Below, one piece after another: positions 7,226 to 14,614 of a DNA stretch of 25,182 bases. Made by a program: the position numbers and the translations under genes. Below the pieces are notes generated by a model. That model had not been told where the DNA came from and did no database searches. It was given only the letters and a program-made list of their open reading frames with translations. The DNA is from Actinomycetota bacterium. GTDB lineage: Bacteria; Actinomycetota; Thermoleophilia; UBA2241. The stretch lies in NCBI GenBank assembly GCA_012719015.1, contig JAAYBE010000275.1, positions 1 to 25,182 on the forward strand, read 5' to 3'. Position 1 is the first letter of the stretch; the number at the start of each line of letters is the position of its first letter.

Positions 7226-8839
7226 TTGACAGACCGGATCCAGCCCGCGGAGGGCCCGCGCCGCTACCTCGAAGTCCTGTGGCGGCGCAAGTGGTTCATC
7301 ATCGTGGCTCTGGTCGTCATCCCGGCGGCCGTCGTGACCGTCAGCCTCCGGCAGCCGACCCGTTACTCCGCGACCGCGCGGATGATGGCGCAGTCGCAGT
7401 CTCCGTCGATCAGCGTCGCGGTGGGCACGAATCTCGGCCTCTCACAGCCGAACGAGCGGGAGCTGCAGACGCTGGCGAGCTTCGCGGTGACGCGGGAGAT
7501 CGCGACCCGGGCGGCGAAGGACCTCGGCTGGGCCGACGCCCCGGCCGGACTGATGAAGAAGGTCACCGCCGAGGCCGACCCGAGCGCCGACGTCATCAAC
7601 GTGACCGCCGAATGGAGGACCCCGGAGGGGGCCGCCGACCTGGCCAACGCGTTCGCTCGCCAGTTCCTCCTCTGGCGCCAGGAGACCCTGCAGAAGTCGC
7701 TCGACGACGCCATCGTCCAGCTCGACGAGCGGATCTCCGCCACACGTGCGGGCAGCGCCGAGCGCACTGCTTTGGTAGAGCGTCGCGGCCAGCTCGAGGT
7801 GCTCAAGCCGCTGGTGAGCGGCGGCCTCACGATCGGCGAGGCCGCGCAACCGCCCACCACGCCCTCCTCCCCCAAGCCGTTGCGCGACACCGCCGTCGCG
7901 GTCGCCGCCGCCCTGGTGCTCGGCAGCGGGCTGGCGTTCCTGCGCGAAGCGCTCGACGTGCGGCTCCACAGCGCCCGCGAGATCGCCGAGCGGATAAGCC
8001 TTCCGGTCCTCGCGGAGGTCCCCGAGTTCCGCCGCCGCCGGCAGGGACCGGGCAGGCTCATCGTGCTCGACGACCCCCGCAGTCCGGGCGCCGAGTCATA
8101 TCGCTTCCTTCGCACCAACCTCGAGTTCGTCAACTTCAACCACGACGTCCGGACCATCGTCGTCACCAGCCCGCTGCCCAGCCAGGGCAAGTCGACCACC
8201 ATCGCCAACCTCGCGATCGCGCTCCTGGACGCAGGCAAGCGCGTCGCGGTCGTCGACGCGGACCTGAGGCGCCCGTCGCTGCACCGCACCTTCGAGGTCG
8301 GCAACACACGCGGCGTCAGCAGCGTCGTCTCCGGCGCCGTCCGTCTCCGCGAGGGCGTGCAACGGCTCTCCTTCAACAGCTCTGTCCCAGTGGGGACCCC
8401 CGCCCCCATCTCGGCGCGGCGGAGCGTGAAGGTCACCACGCTGGCGGAGGGTCCCGACGGCAGCGGCACGGAAGGGGGCGCTGACGCTCAGGAGCAGCAG
8501 ATGAGGCGGCGGGAGCTCGTGCTTCTCCCCTCGGGGCCACTCCCTCCGAACCCCGGGGAGATGGTCGGGTCGAGGCAGTTCGGCAAGGCGCTGCAGGATC
8601 TGGGCGCCGTGGCGGACTACGTCCTGGTCGATGCCCCACCCATGTTCGCCGTGGGCGATACGGCGGCGATGGCGCCCTGGGTCGACGGCCTGCTCGTGGT
8701 CCTCCGCCTGGAGGAGACGACCGCCGACACCATCAGACACGTGGAGGACTTCCTGGCGCGGACCCCCACCAGGGCGCTCGGCGTGGTCATCACCGGAGTC
8801 CGCCGCCCGAGCAGGGGCAAGTACTACTACGCCGACTGA
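7226..8839 (+). CDS. Wzz chain-length domain fused to bacterial tyrosine kinase (Wzc/CpsCD type)
   Basis: 537 residues from TTG 7226-7228, which follows GAGGGGAGGG at an ideal distance; the longer frame from ATG 7124 would run across the TATAAT box. The N-terminus (RRYLEVLWRRKWFIIVALVV) is a Wzz-type first membrane helix. An extracytoplasmic alpha-helical region follows, then a second helix near 230-250. The cytoplasmic kinase has Walker A SPLPSQGKSTT (K322), Walker A' VVDADLRRP (D344, D346) and Walker B YVLVDAPP (D469). The tail GKYYYAD holds only a three-tyrosine cluster (533-535) for autophosphorylation. A Gly/Ser/Gln-rich insert at about 383-429 lies before the usual LLPSGPLPPNPGE. Such proteins set polymer length and regulate export. 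Firmicutes usually split these domains; here they are one chain. Confidence 0.92.
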   Translation: MTDRIQPAEGPRRYLEVLWRRKWFIIVALVVIPAAVVTVSLRQPTRYSATARMMAQSQSPSISVAVGTNLGLSQPNERELQTLASFAVTREIATRAAKDLGWADAPAGLMKKVTAEADPSADVINVTAEWRTPEGAADLANAFARQFLLWRQETLQKSLDDAIVQLDERISATRAGSAERTALVERRGQLEVLKPLVSGGLTIGEAAQPPTTPSSPKPLRDTAVAVAAALVLGSGLAFLREALDVRLHSAREIAERISLPVLAEVPEFRRRRQGPGRLIVLDDPRSPGAESYRFLRTNLEFVNFNHDVRTIVVTSPLPSQGKSTTIANLAIALLDAGKRVAVVDADLRRPSLHRTFEVGNTRGVSSVVSGAVRLREGVQRLSFNSSVPVGTPAPISARRSVKVTTLAEGPDGSGTEGGADAQEQQMRRRELVLLPSGPLPPNPGEMVGSRQFGKALQDLGAVADYVLVDAPPMFAVGDTAAMAPWVDGLLVVLRLEETTADTIRHVEDFLARTPTRALGVVITGVRRPSRGKYYYAD

Positions 8840-8846
8840 CGCGGGG

Positions 8847-8866
8847 CCGACGGGATCCCCGTACGG
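8847..8866 (+). terminator. Possible hairpin after the Wzz-kinase gene
   Basis: CCGACGGG and CCCGTACGG can pair around ATC with a one-base bulge, seven bases after the stop. No T-run follows, so intrinsic termination is uncertain. Confidence 0.25.
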
Positions 8867-8928
8867 ACCCTCCGCCCCACCTCCTGCGCACACCGCCGGA
8901 CGGCCTGCGACGACGCGGCCACCCGTGT

Positions 8929-8942
8929 TGTCATCGCTGACG
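8929..8942. promoter_or_regulatory. Second TGTCA-N4-TGAC site, before the beta-helix gene
   Basis: TGTCATCGCTGACG repeats the half-sites and the four-base spacing of 7073-7086 with one mismatch in the last base. A GATAAG -10-like string follows at 8946. It sits 186 bp upstream of the secreted beta-helix gene, in a relatively AT-richer 288-bp gap (8840-9127) that otherwise holds nothing recognisable. Confidence 0.3.
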
Positions 8943-9127
8943 ACAGATAAGCGTCCAGGTCCTCAACAATCGTCTCTGCGCGCCGATTCCACCCTCTGGA
9001 GAGCAGCGCGAGCTGCTCGTTCCACCGCCATGGAGTCTCCGGCGGGTCGCGTCGCTGCGGCAGAGGCCTCGCGCGGTCGTCGTCAGCCTGACTGTGACCC
9101 TCCGCTCCCTGCTCCGGAGGGATCACG

Positions 9128-11218
9128 GTGCACAAGAAAGCCGCGGCGTCAGGCGTACTCGTCGTACTGCTGCTGGCGGCACTCCTTGGCGCCTCATCCC
9201 TGGCCTCCGCGAAGCCCAGGGCCCTGCGCTACCGGATCGTCAGGCACACGCGCAGCTTCGATGTGGTCAAAGGGCACGGCAAACGGCTGGTGGTGCGGCG
9301 TCACGTCAGATACGTGCGCGTCCACGGAGTGCGCCGCTACAGGGTGGTGCGCAGACACCGGCGGTCGATGCTGCTGCGGCGGCTTCCCCGCACCGCGAGG
9401 TCCACATCAGGCGACACTCCGATCACGTCCGGGAGTGCGGAACCGGCGGGCCTGCCGGCGACGGCGAGCAGCGCACAGGAAGCATGCCCGGCCTCCAACG
9501 GCAACGACGGAGTGGAGGCTACCCGCTGGGAGGCCGGTTCGCCGGACTACCCCCAATGGTGGGCCCTCGATCTCGGCTCCGTGAAGACGGTGACCGGCGT
9601 GCGGACGTCCTGGCACTCCGCCGTCCCGGACGGCCGCTACCAGTACCGGATCGAGACCAGCGTCGACGGCGCGTCGTTCACCACTGCCGTCGACCGCAGC
9701 GCGAACCGTACGCAGGGACTCACGACCGACGCCCTGCGCGTGGCCGCACGGTATGTGCGGATCCTGATCGTCGGCGCGAGCGCCGGCGCCCTGCCGGCGT
9801 CGGTGAACGAAGTCATCGTCTTCTCGACCGACGCCCCTCCGGCGCCGCCGGCCGACCGCTACGTGGCCAGGTGCGGCAGCGACGCGACCGGGGACGGCTC
9901 CGCCTCGCGCCCCTGGCGTACCATCCAGAAAGCCGCTGAGAGCGTGACGGCCGGCGCCGTGGTCGCCGTCGGCCCGGGCGTCTACGACGAGCGCGTCGTC
10001 ATCCCCTCCCGCGCGGGCGGCGACGCCGGCGCCCCCACCCGCTTCGTCGCCGACGGAAAGGTGGTCGTCGCGCAGGGCTTCGTCGTCAACTCCCATCACA
10101 CTGTCCTCGACGGATTCGAGATCACGCCCGGCTCGTCGTGTATCACTGACGGCCAGAGGACGGTCGGCCAGGTCCAGGTGACAGGCAGCCACGCCACCCT
10201 CAGGGGTCTGTACATCCACGACCTCGCCCGCGGCACCGGCATCACCATCGCGCCCGGCGCGACGCACACCACCATAGAGGACTGCACCATCAGCAGGCCC
10301 CGCCAGGGAGGCATCGGCTCGACGAACGACAAGCGCGGGCCCTCTTATACGACGGTGAGGAACTGCACCATCACGAAGTGGGCCGGTGAGGTCGGCATCG
10401 ACACGGTGGGAGACCACTGGACCGTGGAGGGCTGTACGCTGCGCGGCGTCACGGCCTCCGACTACCAGAACGCGGCCACCCAGAACGGCGACGGCATCTG
10501 GACGAACCACAGCACCGGCAACGTGATCCGCGGGTGTCGCATCTACGACATCTGGTCCCACGAGGGCTTCGCCCGCCAGCACGCCGACTGCATCCAGTTC
10601 TGGACCAGCTGTCGCGGCCTGGTGGTCGAGGGCTGCACGCTGGGCTCCTGGAAGCCGGGAGGGGCCGAGAACACGCCCGGCCCGACGCAGTGCATCATGC
10701 TGGGCACGATCTCGGACGGCTCCTCCTGCGACATCACCGTCAGGAACAGCCTCCTCCTCTGCGGAGTGGCCAGGAACACCCACCCCACCGCCAGCGGATG
10801 CACCGACGGCACGCTGGACGTGACCCTGATCAACAACACGTTCTTCTCCAACTACCCGGAACTGGCCCACGTGACGAGGCTCACCGCGCGCAACAACGTC
10901 TTCTACAGCCACCGGGGCTTCGGCGGCGTCGTCGACGCGGACCACAACGCCTTCCTCTGGAACGCCTGGGAGGGCGGCGGCAGCACGATGTCGGCCAAAG
11001 AGGGGCCGAACTCACTCGGCACGAGCTACGCCACGAGACTGGACGCCGCCGAGGTCTTCGTCGACCCCTCGGTGGACGCCGCCCACGACTACGGTCTCGG
11101 CGCCGACTTCCGCCCGAGAGGCGTCCTGGCGGACGCCGGCGACCCCGCGCGGGCCCCGTCGTGCGACCTCGCGGGAGTGAGTCGAGGCTGCCCGCCGGGC
11201 ATCGGCGCCTTCAGGTGA
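9128..11218 (+). CDS. Secreted F5/8C-like domain plus right-handed beta-helix protein
   Basis: 696 residues from GTG 9128, with GGAGG seven bases upstream. A signal peptide (residues 1-28, ending SLASA) is followed by a highly basic segment (29-91) with about 24 Arg/Lys and repeats such as VVRRH and YRVVRRH. Residues 110-235 look like an F5/8 type C (discoidin) carbohydrate-binding domain (WWALDLGSVKTVTGVR; YVRILIV near its end). From 243 a DUF1565-like opening (RYVARCGSDATGDGSASRPW, then RTIQKA) leads into a parallel beta-helix with many short rungs (TIEDCTI, TVRNCTI, TVEGCTL, VIRGCRI, VVEGCTL). Such helices are often polysaccharide lyases, epimerases or binding proteins. It probably acts on or anchors the exported glycan; no catalytic residues can be assigned. 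Confidence 0.85.
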   Translation: MHKKAAASGVLVVLLLAALLGASSLASAKPRALRYRIVRHTRSFDVVKGHGKRLVVRRHVRYVRVHGVRRYRVVRRHRRSMLLRRLPRTARSTSGDTPITSGSAEPAGLPATASSAQEACPASNGNDGVEATRWEAGSPDYPQWWALDLGSVKTVTGVRTSWHSAVPDGRYQYRIETSVDGASFTTAVDRSANRTQGLTTDALRVAARYVRILIVGASAGALPASVNEVIVFSTDAPPAPPADRYVARCGSDATGDGSASRPWRTIQKAAESVTAGAVVAVGPGVYDERVVIPSRAGGDAGAPTRFVADGKVVVAQGFVVNSHHTVLDGFEITPGSSCITDGQRTVGQVQVTGSHATLRGLYIHDLARGTGITIAPGATHTTIEDCTISRPRQGGIGSTNDKRGPSYTTVRNCTITKWAGEVGIDTVGDHWTVEGCTLRGVTASDYQNAATQNGDGIWTNHSTGNVIRGCRIYDIWSHEGFARQHADCIQFWTSCRGLVVEGCTLGSWKPGGAENTPGPTQCIMLGTISDGSSCDITVRNSLLLCGVARNTHPTASGCTDGTLDVTLINNTFFSNYPELAHVTRLTARNNVFYSHRGFGGVVDADHNAFLWNAWEGGGSTMSAKEGPNSLGTSYATRLDAAEVFVDPSVDAAHDYGLGADFRPRGVLADAGDPARAPSCDLAGVSRGCPPGIGAFR

Positions 11219-11223
11219 GCGCC

Positions 11224-11244
11224 GCGGCCGGCAGGCGCGGCCGC
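11224..11244. terminator. Possible bidirectional hairpin between convergent genes
   Basis: GCGGCCG (11224-11230) pairs perfectly with CGGCCGC (11238-11244) around a seven-base loop, directly after the beta-helix stop and before the end of the convergent acetyltransferase. There is no T-run, so it may be only a GC-rich barrier. Confidence 0.3.
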
Positions 11245-11303
11245 ACCGACGCAGCGGACCCGGGCCCGGCGCCCGGCGTGCAGGACGCGCCCGCCGCGCG
11301 GCG

Positions 11304-11852
11304 TCAGAGCTCGTCTGACGCCGCCCCGGCTCCGTCGATCGGCCTGGCCGGATTCCCTGCGTAGCGGCCGCCGGACGCCAGGTCGCGGGTGACGACGCTG
11401 CCCGCGCCCACCACGCAGCGGTCGCCGATGGTCACCCCGGGCAGGACGATTGAGAAGGCGCCGATCCAGCACTCCCGGCCCACGACGATGGGCCGCCCCG
11501 TCGGCGGCGTCCCCACTTCGTGATGGGACGTGATGAAGCGGACGCCCATGCCGACGAGGCACCCGGGGCCGATCGCGATGGAGCCCTTGTTGTCGAAGAA
11601 GCAGTCCCAGTTGACGAACGTGCCGGCGCCGATCTCGACCTGCACCCCGCCGAAGAAGCAGCGGGGGCTGATCACCACGCGCCGCCCCAGACGCAGACCC
11701 GCCCTCCTGAGCACCCTCGTGCGCAGCGCGTCCGACACCAGCGGCGAGGCGACCGGGCCGTTGAGCAGGAGGTCCCTGCGGAAGTGGTCGCCCACGCCGA
11801 TCTGCCTGAGCGCCTTCGATCCGAGCACCTTCAGCGGGAGCCGTTCGGCCAT
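11304..11852 (-). CDS. Left-handed beta-helix (hexapeptide) O-acetyltransferase
   Basis: 182 residues, ATG at 11850-11852 with a weak AGGAT upstream. The C-terminal two-thirds shows hexapeptide repeats (VEIGAG, IAIGPG, VTIGDR, VVGAGS) and the NodL/LacA/maa-type ending GGRYAGNPARPI. The catalytic histidine is probably in FITSHHEVG (H110 or H111), and RECWIGAFSIVLPGVTIGD is the classical acetyl-CoA-binding rung. The N-terminal about 60 residues are helical and basic. Likely role: acetyl transfer to a sugar hydroxyl of the repeat unit in the cytoplasm. It is not of the WlbB/WbpD N-acetyltransferase type, so it probably does not complete the amino-sugar pathway. Same strand as the flippase, 95 bp downstream of it. 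Confidence 0.88.
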   Translation of the reverse strand: MAERLPLKVLGSKALRQIGVGDHFRRDLLLNGPVASPLVSDALRTRVLRRAGLRLGRRVVISPRCFFGGVQVEIGAGTFVNWDCFFDNKGSIAIGPGCLVGMGVRFITSHHEVGTPPTGRPIVVGRECWIGAFSIVLPGVTIGDRCVVGAGSVVTRDLASGGRYAGNPARPIDGAGAASDEL

Positions 11853-11947
11853 GGATGCATCCTACAACCGCGGGGCTGCCGGAGCCGGATCCGCATCACG
11901 TCACGAGCGTCGGCCTCCGAGTCTCCGCCGGCCCGCCTCGCGGCGCC

Positions 11948-13498
11948 TCACGGCGCCGCATCCCGACGCGAGCCCCTGCCCGCCAGGCCGTCGAGCAGCC
12001 GTACGATCCTCGCCACGACGCCGCTCCCCTGGCCTCCATGGCCGGCCGCGTCGAGCCGCCCGCGGATCTCCCGCCAGACGAGTCCTCCGCGTGCTCTGGT
12101 GACGGTCCAGAGCAGGTACGCCGCGGCCGCCGTCATCTGCACGGCGAGTATCGGCGGCGCACCCAGGCCGAGCCGACCCAGGCCGACGTGCAGACCGTAG
12201 AGCCCCGCCCCGGTGACGACCCCGGCGACGACACCCACGCCGTGGGCGCGCGCGATGTCGACGACGCCGAGGCTGAGCAGTCGCCGCATCACCGGCACGT
12301 AGGCCAGGTTCGTGAGCAGCTCGGAGACGGCGAACGCCCCCGCGATGCCCACGATGCCGAACCGGGCCAGCGCGACGAGGAGCAGCGCCAGCCAGCCGAG
12401 ACGGCAGACCGAGATCAGGATCTTGACGTTCAGGGTCGCCGTCGCCTCACAGAGCATGGCCCCGAAGTGCGTCAGCAGGGAGAGCGGCGCCGCCAGCGAG
12501 AGCAGGGCGAGAGCCGGGACGGCCGCGCTCCACTGCGGCCCCAGCACCGTGGCGATGACCTCGTGCGCGGCCCCGGCGACGCCCCAGGCGACGGGGACGA
12601 TGACGGCGGCCACCACCGTGAGGGTCGCCAGATAAAGCGAGCGCAACCGCTCGCGCTCGAACTGGATGCGGCTGTACCCGGGCAGCAACACCCGGGAGAG
12701 GCTCGTCACCATGAGCTGCAGGGGGACGGTGGCCAGACTGGTCGCGCGCGTGTACAGACCGGTCGCCCGCGGTCCCAGGTAATGACCCGCCCACAACGTG
12801 TCGAGGTTGGTGCCGGCGAACTCGGCGATGCCGATGAGAGAGACCCGAGCACCGAACGAGTAGATCGCCTTGAACGACCGCGCACTCAACCCGAGCCCGA
12901 CGTCCGCCCGGCACAGGAGCAGGTAGGCGGTGGCCAGGAGGGTGGCCTGCCCCAGGGACGCCGTCACGAGGCTCCAGACGCCGAACCCCGCGTAGGCCAG
13001 TCCGAGCCCGAGTGCCGCGTAGCCGAGCAGATACGAGCCGATCTCCGTGAGCGCGATCGGACGGAAGGCGAAGCGGCGCCGCAGCAGGCCGTGCGTGGTG
13101 GCCGTGAAACCGCCGATCACCAGCGTGAGCGACATCACGCGCGTCACGGGCACGATGCCGGGCGTATGCGGGAAGAGCGCCCCCGCCAGGGGTGCGAGGA
13201 CGACGAAGAGAACGCAGAGGCCCACGCCGATGAGCGCGGCGGAGGTGAACGCGGTGCGCACGTCACGCGCGTCCAGCTCCGGCTTCTGGACCACCGCTTG
13301 TCCGGCGCCGGCCTGGGCGAAGTACTGTGCGAAGCGCAGCAGCACCAGGGCCATCGCGACCACCCCGAACTCGCTCGGAGTGAGCACCCGGGCGAGGATC
13401 GCGGTGACGGAGAGCTGCAACGCGAAGACGACCACCGTGGAGAGATAGCTCCACTTGAGGCCGTGGATGGTCTCGGCCGTGAGGTTACTGCTTCGCAT
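11948..13498 (-). CDS. Wzx-type polysaccharide flippase (MOP superfamily)
   Basis: 516 residues with about 12-14 hydrophobic segments. The N-terminus (GLKWSYLSTVVVFALQLSVT, then ARVLTPSEFGVVAMA) is typical of the MOP/PST polysaccharide transporters of the WzxC/TuaB branch. A central GHYLGPRATGLYTRATSLA region and the charged cytoplasmic loops fit the same group. It would move undecaprenyl-diphosphate-linked repeat units across the membrane, feeding the ligase/polymerase coded at 14611. ATG 13496-13498 is used; it has no clear ribosome site. The C-terminal about 50 residues are polar and cytoplasmic. It is divergent from the GT2 gene, and both may use promoters in 13499-13732. Confidence 0.92.
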   Translation of the reverse strand: MRSSNLTAETIHGLKWSYLSTVVVFALQLSVTAILARVLTPSEFGVVAMALVLLRFAQYFAQAGAGQAVVQKPELDARDVRTAFTSAALIGVGLCVLFVVLAPLAGALFPHTPGIVPVTRVMSLTLVIGGFTATTHGLLRRRFAFRPIALTEIGSYLLGYAALGLGLAYAGFGVWSLVTASLGQATLLATAYLLLCRADVGLGLSARSFKAIYSFGARVSLIGIAEFAGTNLDTLWAGHYLGPRATGLYTRATSLATVPLQLMVTSLSRVLLPGYSRIQFERERLRSLYLATLTVVAAVIVPVAWGVAGAAHEVIATVLGPQWSAAVPALALLSLAAPLSLLTHFGAMLCEATATLNVKILISVCRLGWLALLLVALARFGIVGIAGAFAVSELLTNLAYVPVMRRLLSLGVVDIARAHGVGVVAGVVTGAGLYGLHVGLGRLGLGAPPILAVQMTAAAAYLLWTVTRARGGLVWREIRGRLDAAGHGGQGSGVVARIVRLLDGLAGRGSRRDAAP

Positions 13499-13542
13499 CG
13501 CGACGCCGTGTCCGGGTCGGGCCGCCGATCAGCACCTCGTGA

Positions 13543-13560
13543 CGTCGTCTCACGACGACG
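13543..13560. repeat. Perfect 7-bp inverted repeat in the divergent gap
   Basis: CGTCGTC-TCAC-GACGACG, a perfect hairpin with a four-base loop, about 50 bp upstream of the flippase start. A second pairing, CGTGA..TCACG (13538-13554), overlaps it. It could be an operator or a leader hairpin of the flippase transcript. Confidence 0.35.
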
Positions 13561-13595
13561 CGGCCCCACCACGGCCCGGCATATGGCGACCCGTA

Positions 13596-13601
13596 TATCA
13601 T
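13596..13601 (+). promoter_or_regulatory. Putative -10 box upstream of the GT2-ligase operon
   Basis: TATCAT within GTATATCATG. The same spot read on the minus strand gives a TATACG-like box facing the flippase. The plus-strand leader would be about 125 bases to the GTG at 13733. No clear -35. Confidence 0.35.
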
Positions 13602-13732
13602 GTCCGGGTGAACCCTAGCGGACTTCACGCCCCGACGCCCGCCCCCGTGGCGGTGCACGGGACTGCGGACGACGGCGATCGAGGCTGGGGCCGCGGCGAC
13701 GGAGCCGCTCACGCGCGAGGAGGCAGGGGATC

Positions 13733-14614
13733 GTGGGTGTCTGGACGGTGATCGCTCACTACGGCGACGTGTACGCCACACGTGAGGCGGTCAACGCCGT
13801 CCTCGCCGGCTCTGAGCGCCCGGAGACCGTCCTGCTGGTCGACAATCAGGGCGACCTGCCCGCGTTCGACGATGAGGCCGTGCAGGTGGAGCGCCCGGGC
13901 GACAACATCGGCTTCGCCGGCGCCTGCGTGCTGGGCATGCGCCGGGCGCTGGCCGCCGGCGCCGACTGGGTGTGGTTCGTCAACAACGACGCAGAGCCCG
14001 GCCCGGAGTGTCTGGAGCGCCTTCTGGACGCCGGGGCGGCCGCGCCCCGCGCCGGGCTCCTGAGCCCCGCGATCGAGCACCGCGACAGGGCGGGCTTCTG
14101 GTACGCGGGCGGCGACCTCGACCGGCGGCGCCTCCAGGTCGAGCATCGCGCGCGGCCGGAGCGGGACACGCCGCACGACGTGCCCTTCGTCACCGGATGC
14201 GCGTGGCTGGCGCGGCGCGCCTTCATCGAGCAGTGCGGCCCCCTGGACGCGGGCCTCTTCATGTACTTCGAGGACGTCGACTGGAGCCTCCGTGCGCAGG
14301 CGGCCGGCTGGCGCACGATGCTCGTGCCCGCGGCGCGCGTCGCCCACGACGCGGCGTACGCACACGGCCGACGCGTCTTCACGCCGACGGCCATCTACTA
14401 CATGACGCGCAACCGCCTGCTCCTGGCGCGGCGCTGGGGCTCCCCCGGGGCCGTGTTCGCGGCCGCTGTGACATGGGGCGGTCGCCAACTCGTCAAGTGC
14501 CGCTCCGCCGCGGCGGCCGCGAAGGTCGTCCTGGCGCTCTCGGCCGGTGTCCGGGACGGCGTGGCCGGCCGCCGAGGTCCGGCGCGCCCCGGGCTCGCCC
14601 GCAAGCTGCGATGA
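13733..14614 (+). CDS. GT2-family glycosyltransferase (rhamnosyltransferase-like)
   Basis: 293 residues from GTG 13733 with AGGAGG nine bases upstream. GT-A fold landmarks are TVLLVDNQG (32-40), the nucleotide-binding string ERPGDNIGFAGA (53-64), and the metal-binding NND at 84-86 in WFVNNDAEPGP. The acceptor-site acidic motif MYFEDVDWSLRA lies at 177-188. The pattern fits the rhamnosyltransferase-like GT2 group (WbbL-type), which add a sugar from a nucleotide donor to the lipid-linked intermediate. The last 60 residues (YYMTRNRLLLARRWG) form the usual amphipathic membrane-binding tail. Its stop overlaps the ligase start as ATGA, so the two are translationally coupled. Confidence 0.92.
   Translation: MGVWTVIAHYGDVYATREAVNAVLAGSERPETVLLVDNQGDLPAFDDEAVQVERPGDNIGFAGACVLGMRRALAAGADWVWFVNNDAEPGPECLERLLDAGAAAPRAGLLSPAIEHRDRAGFWYAGGDLDRRRLQVEHRARPERDTPHDVPFVTGCAWLARRAFIEQCGPLDAGLFMYFEDVDWSLRAQAAGWRTMLVPAARVAHDAAYAHGRRVFTPTAIYYMTRNRLLLARRWGSPGAVFAAAVTWGGRQLVKCRSAAAAAKVVLALSAGVRDGVAGRRGPARPGLARKLR

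Noticed and set aside
8827..9135. 102-codon minus-strand frame across the gap before the beta-helix gene
   Set aside because: Part of it (AETIVEDLDAYLSS) looks protein-like, but codon third positions are unlike the neighbours, there is no ribosome site, and it crosses promoter-like sequence.
11855..13618. 587-codon plus-strand frame opposite the flippase
   Set aside because: Its product is a hydrophilic His/Gln/Arg-rich shadow of a clear membrane transporter on the other strand.
13602..13732. JUMPstart/ops-type antitermination element in the GT2-ligase leader
   Set aside because: The leader is long enough, but no GGCGGTAG-like ops core is present.
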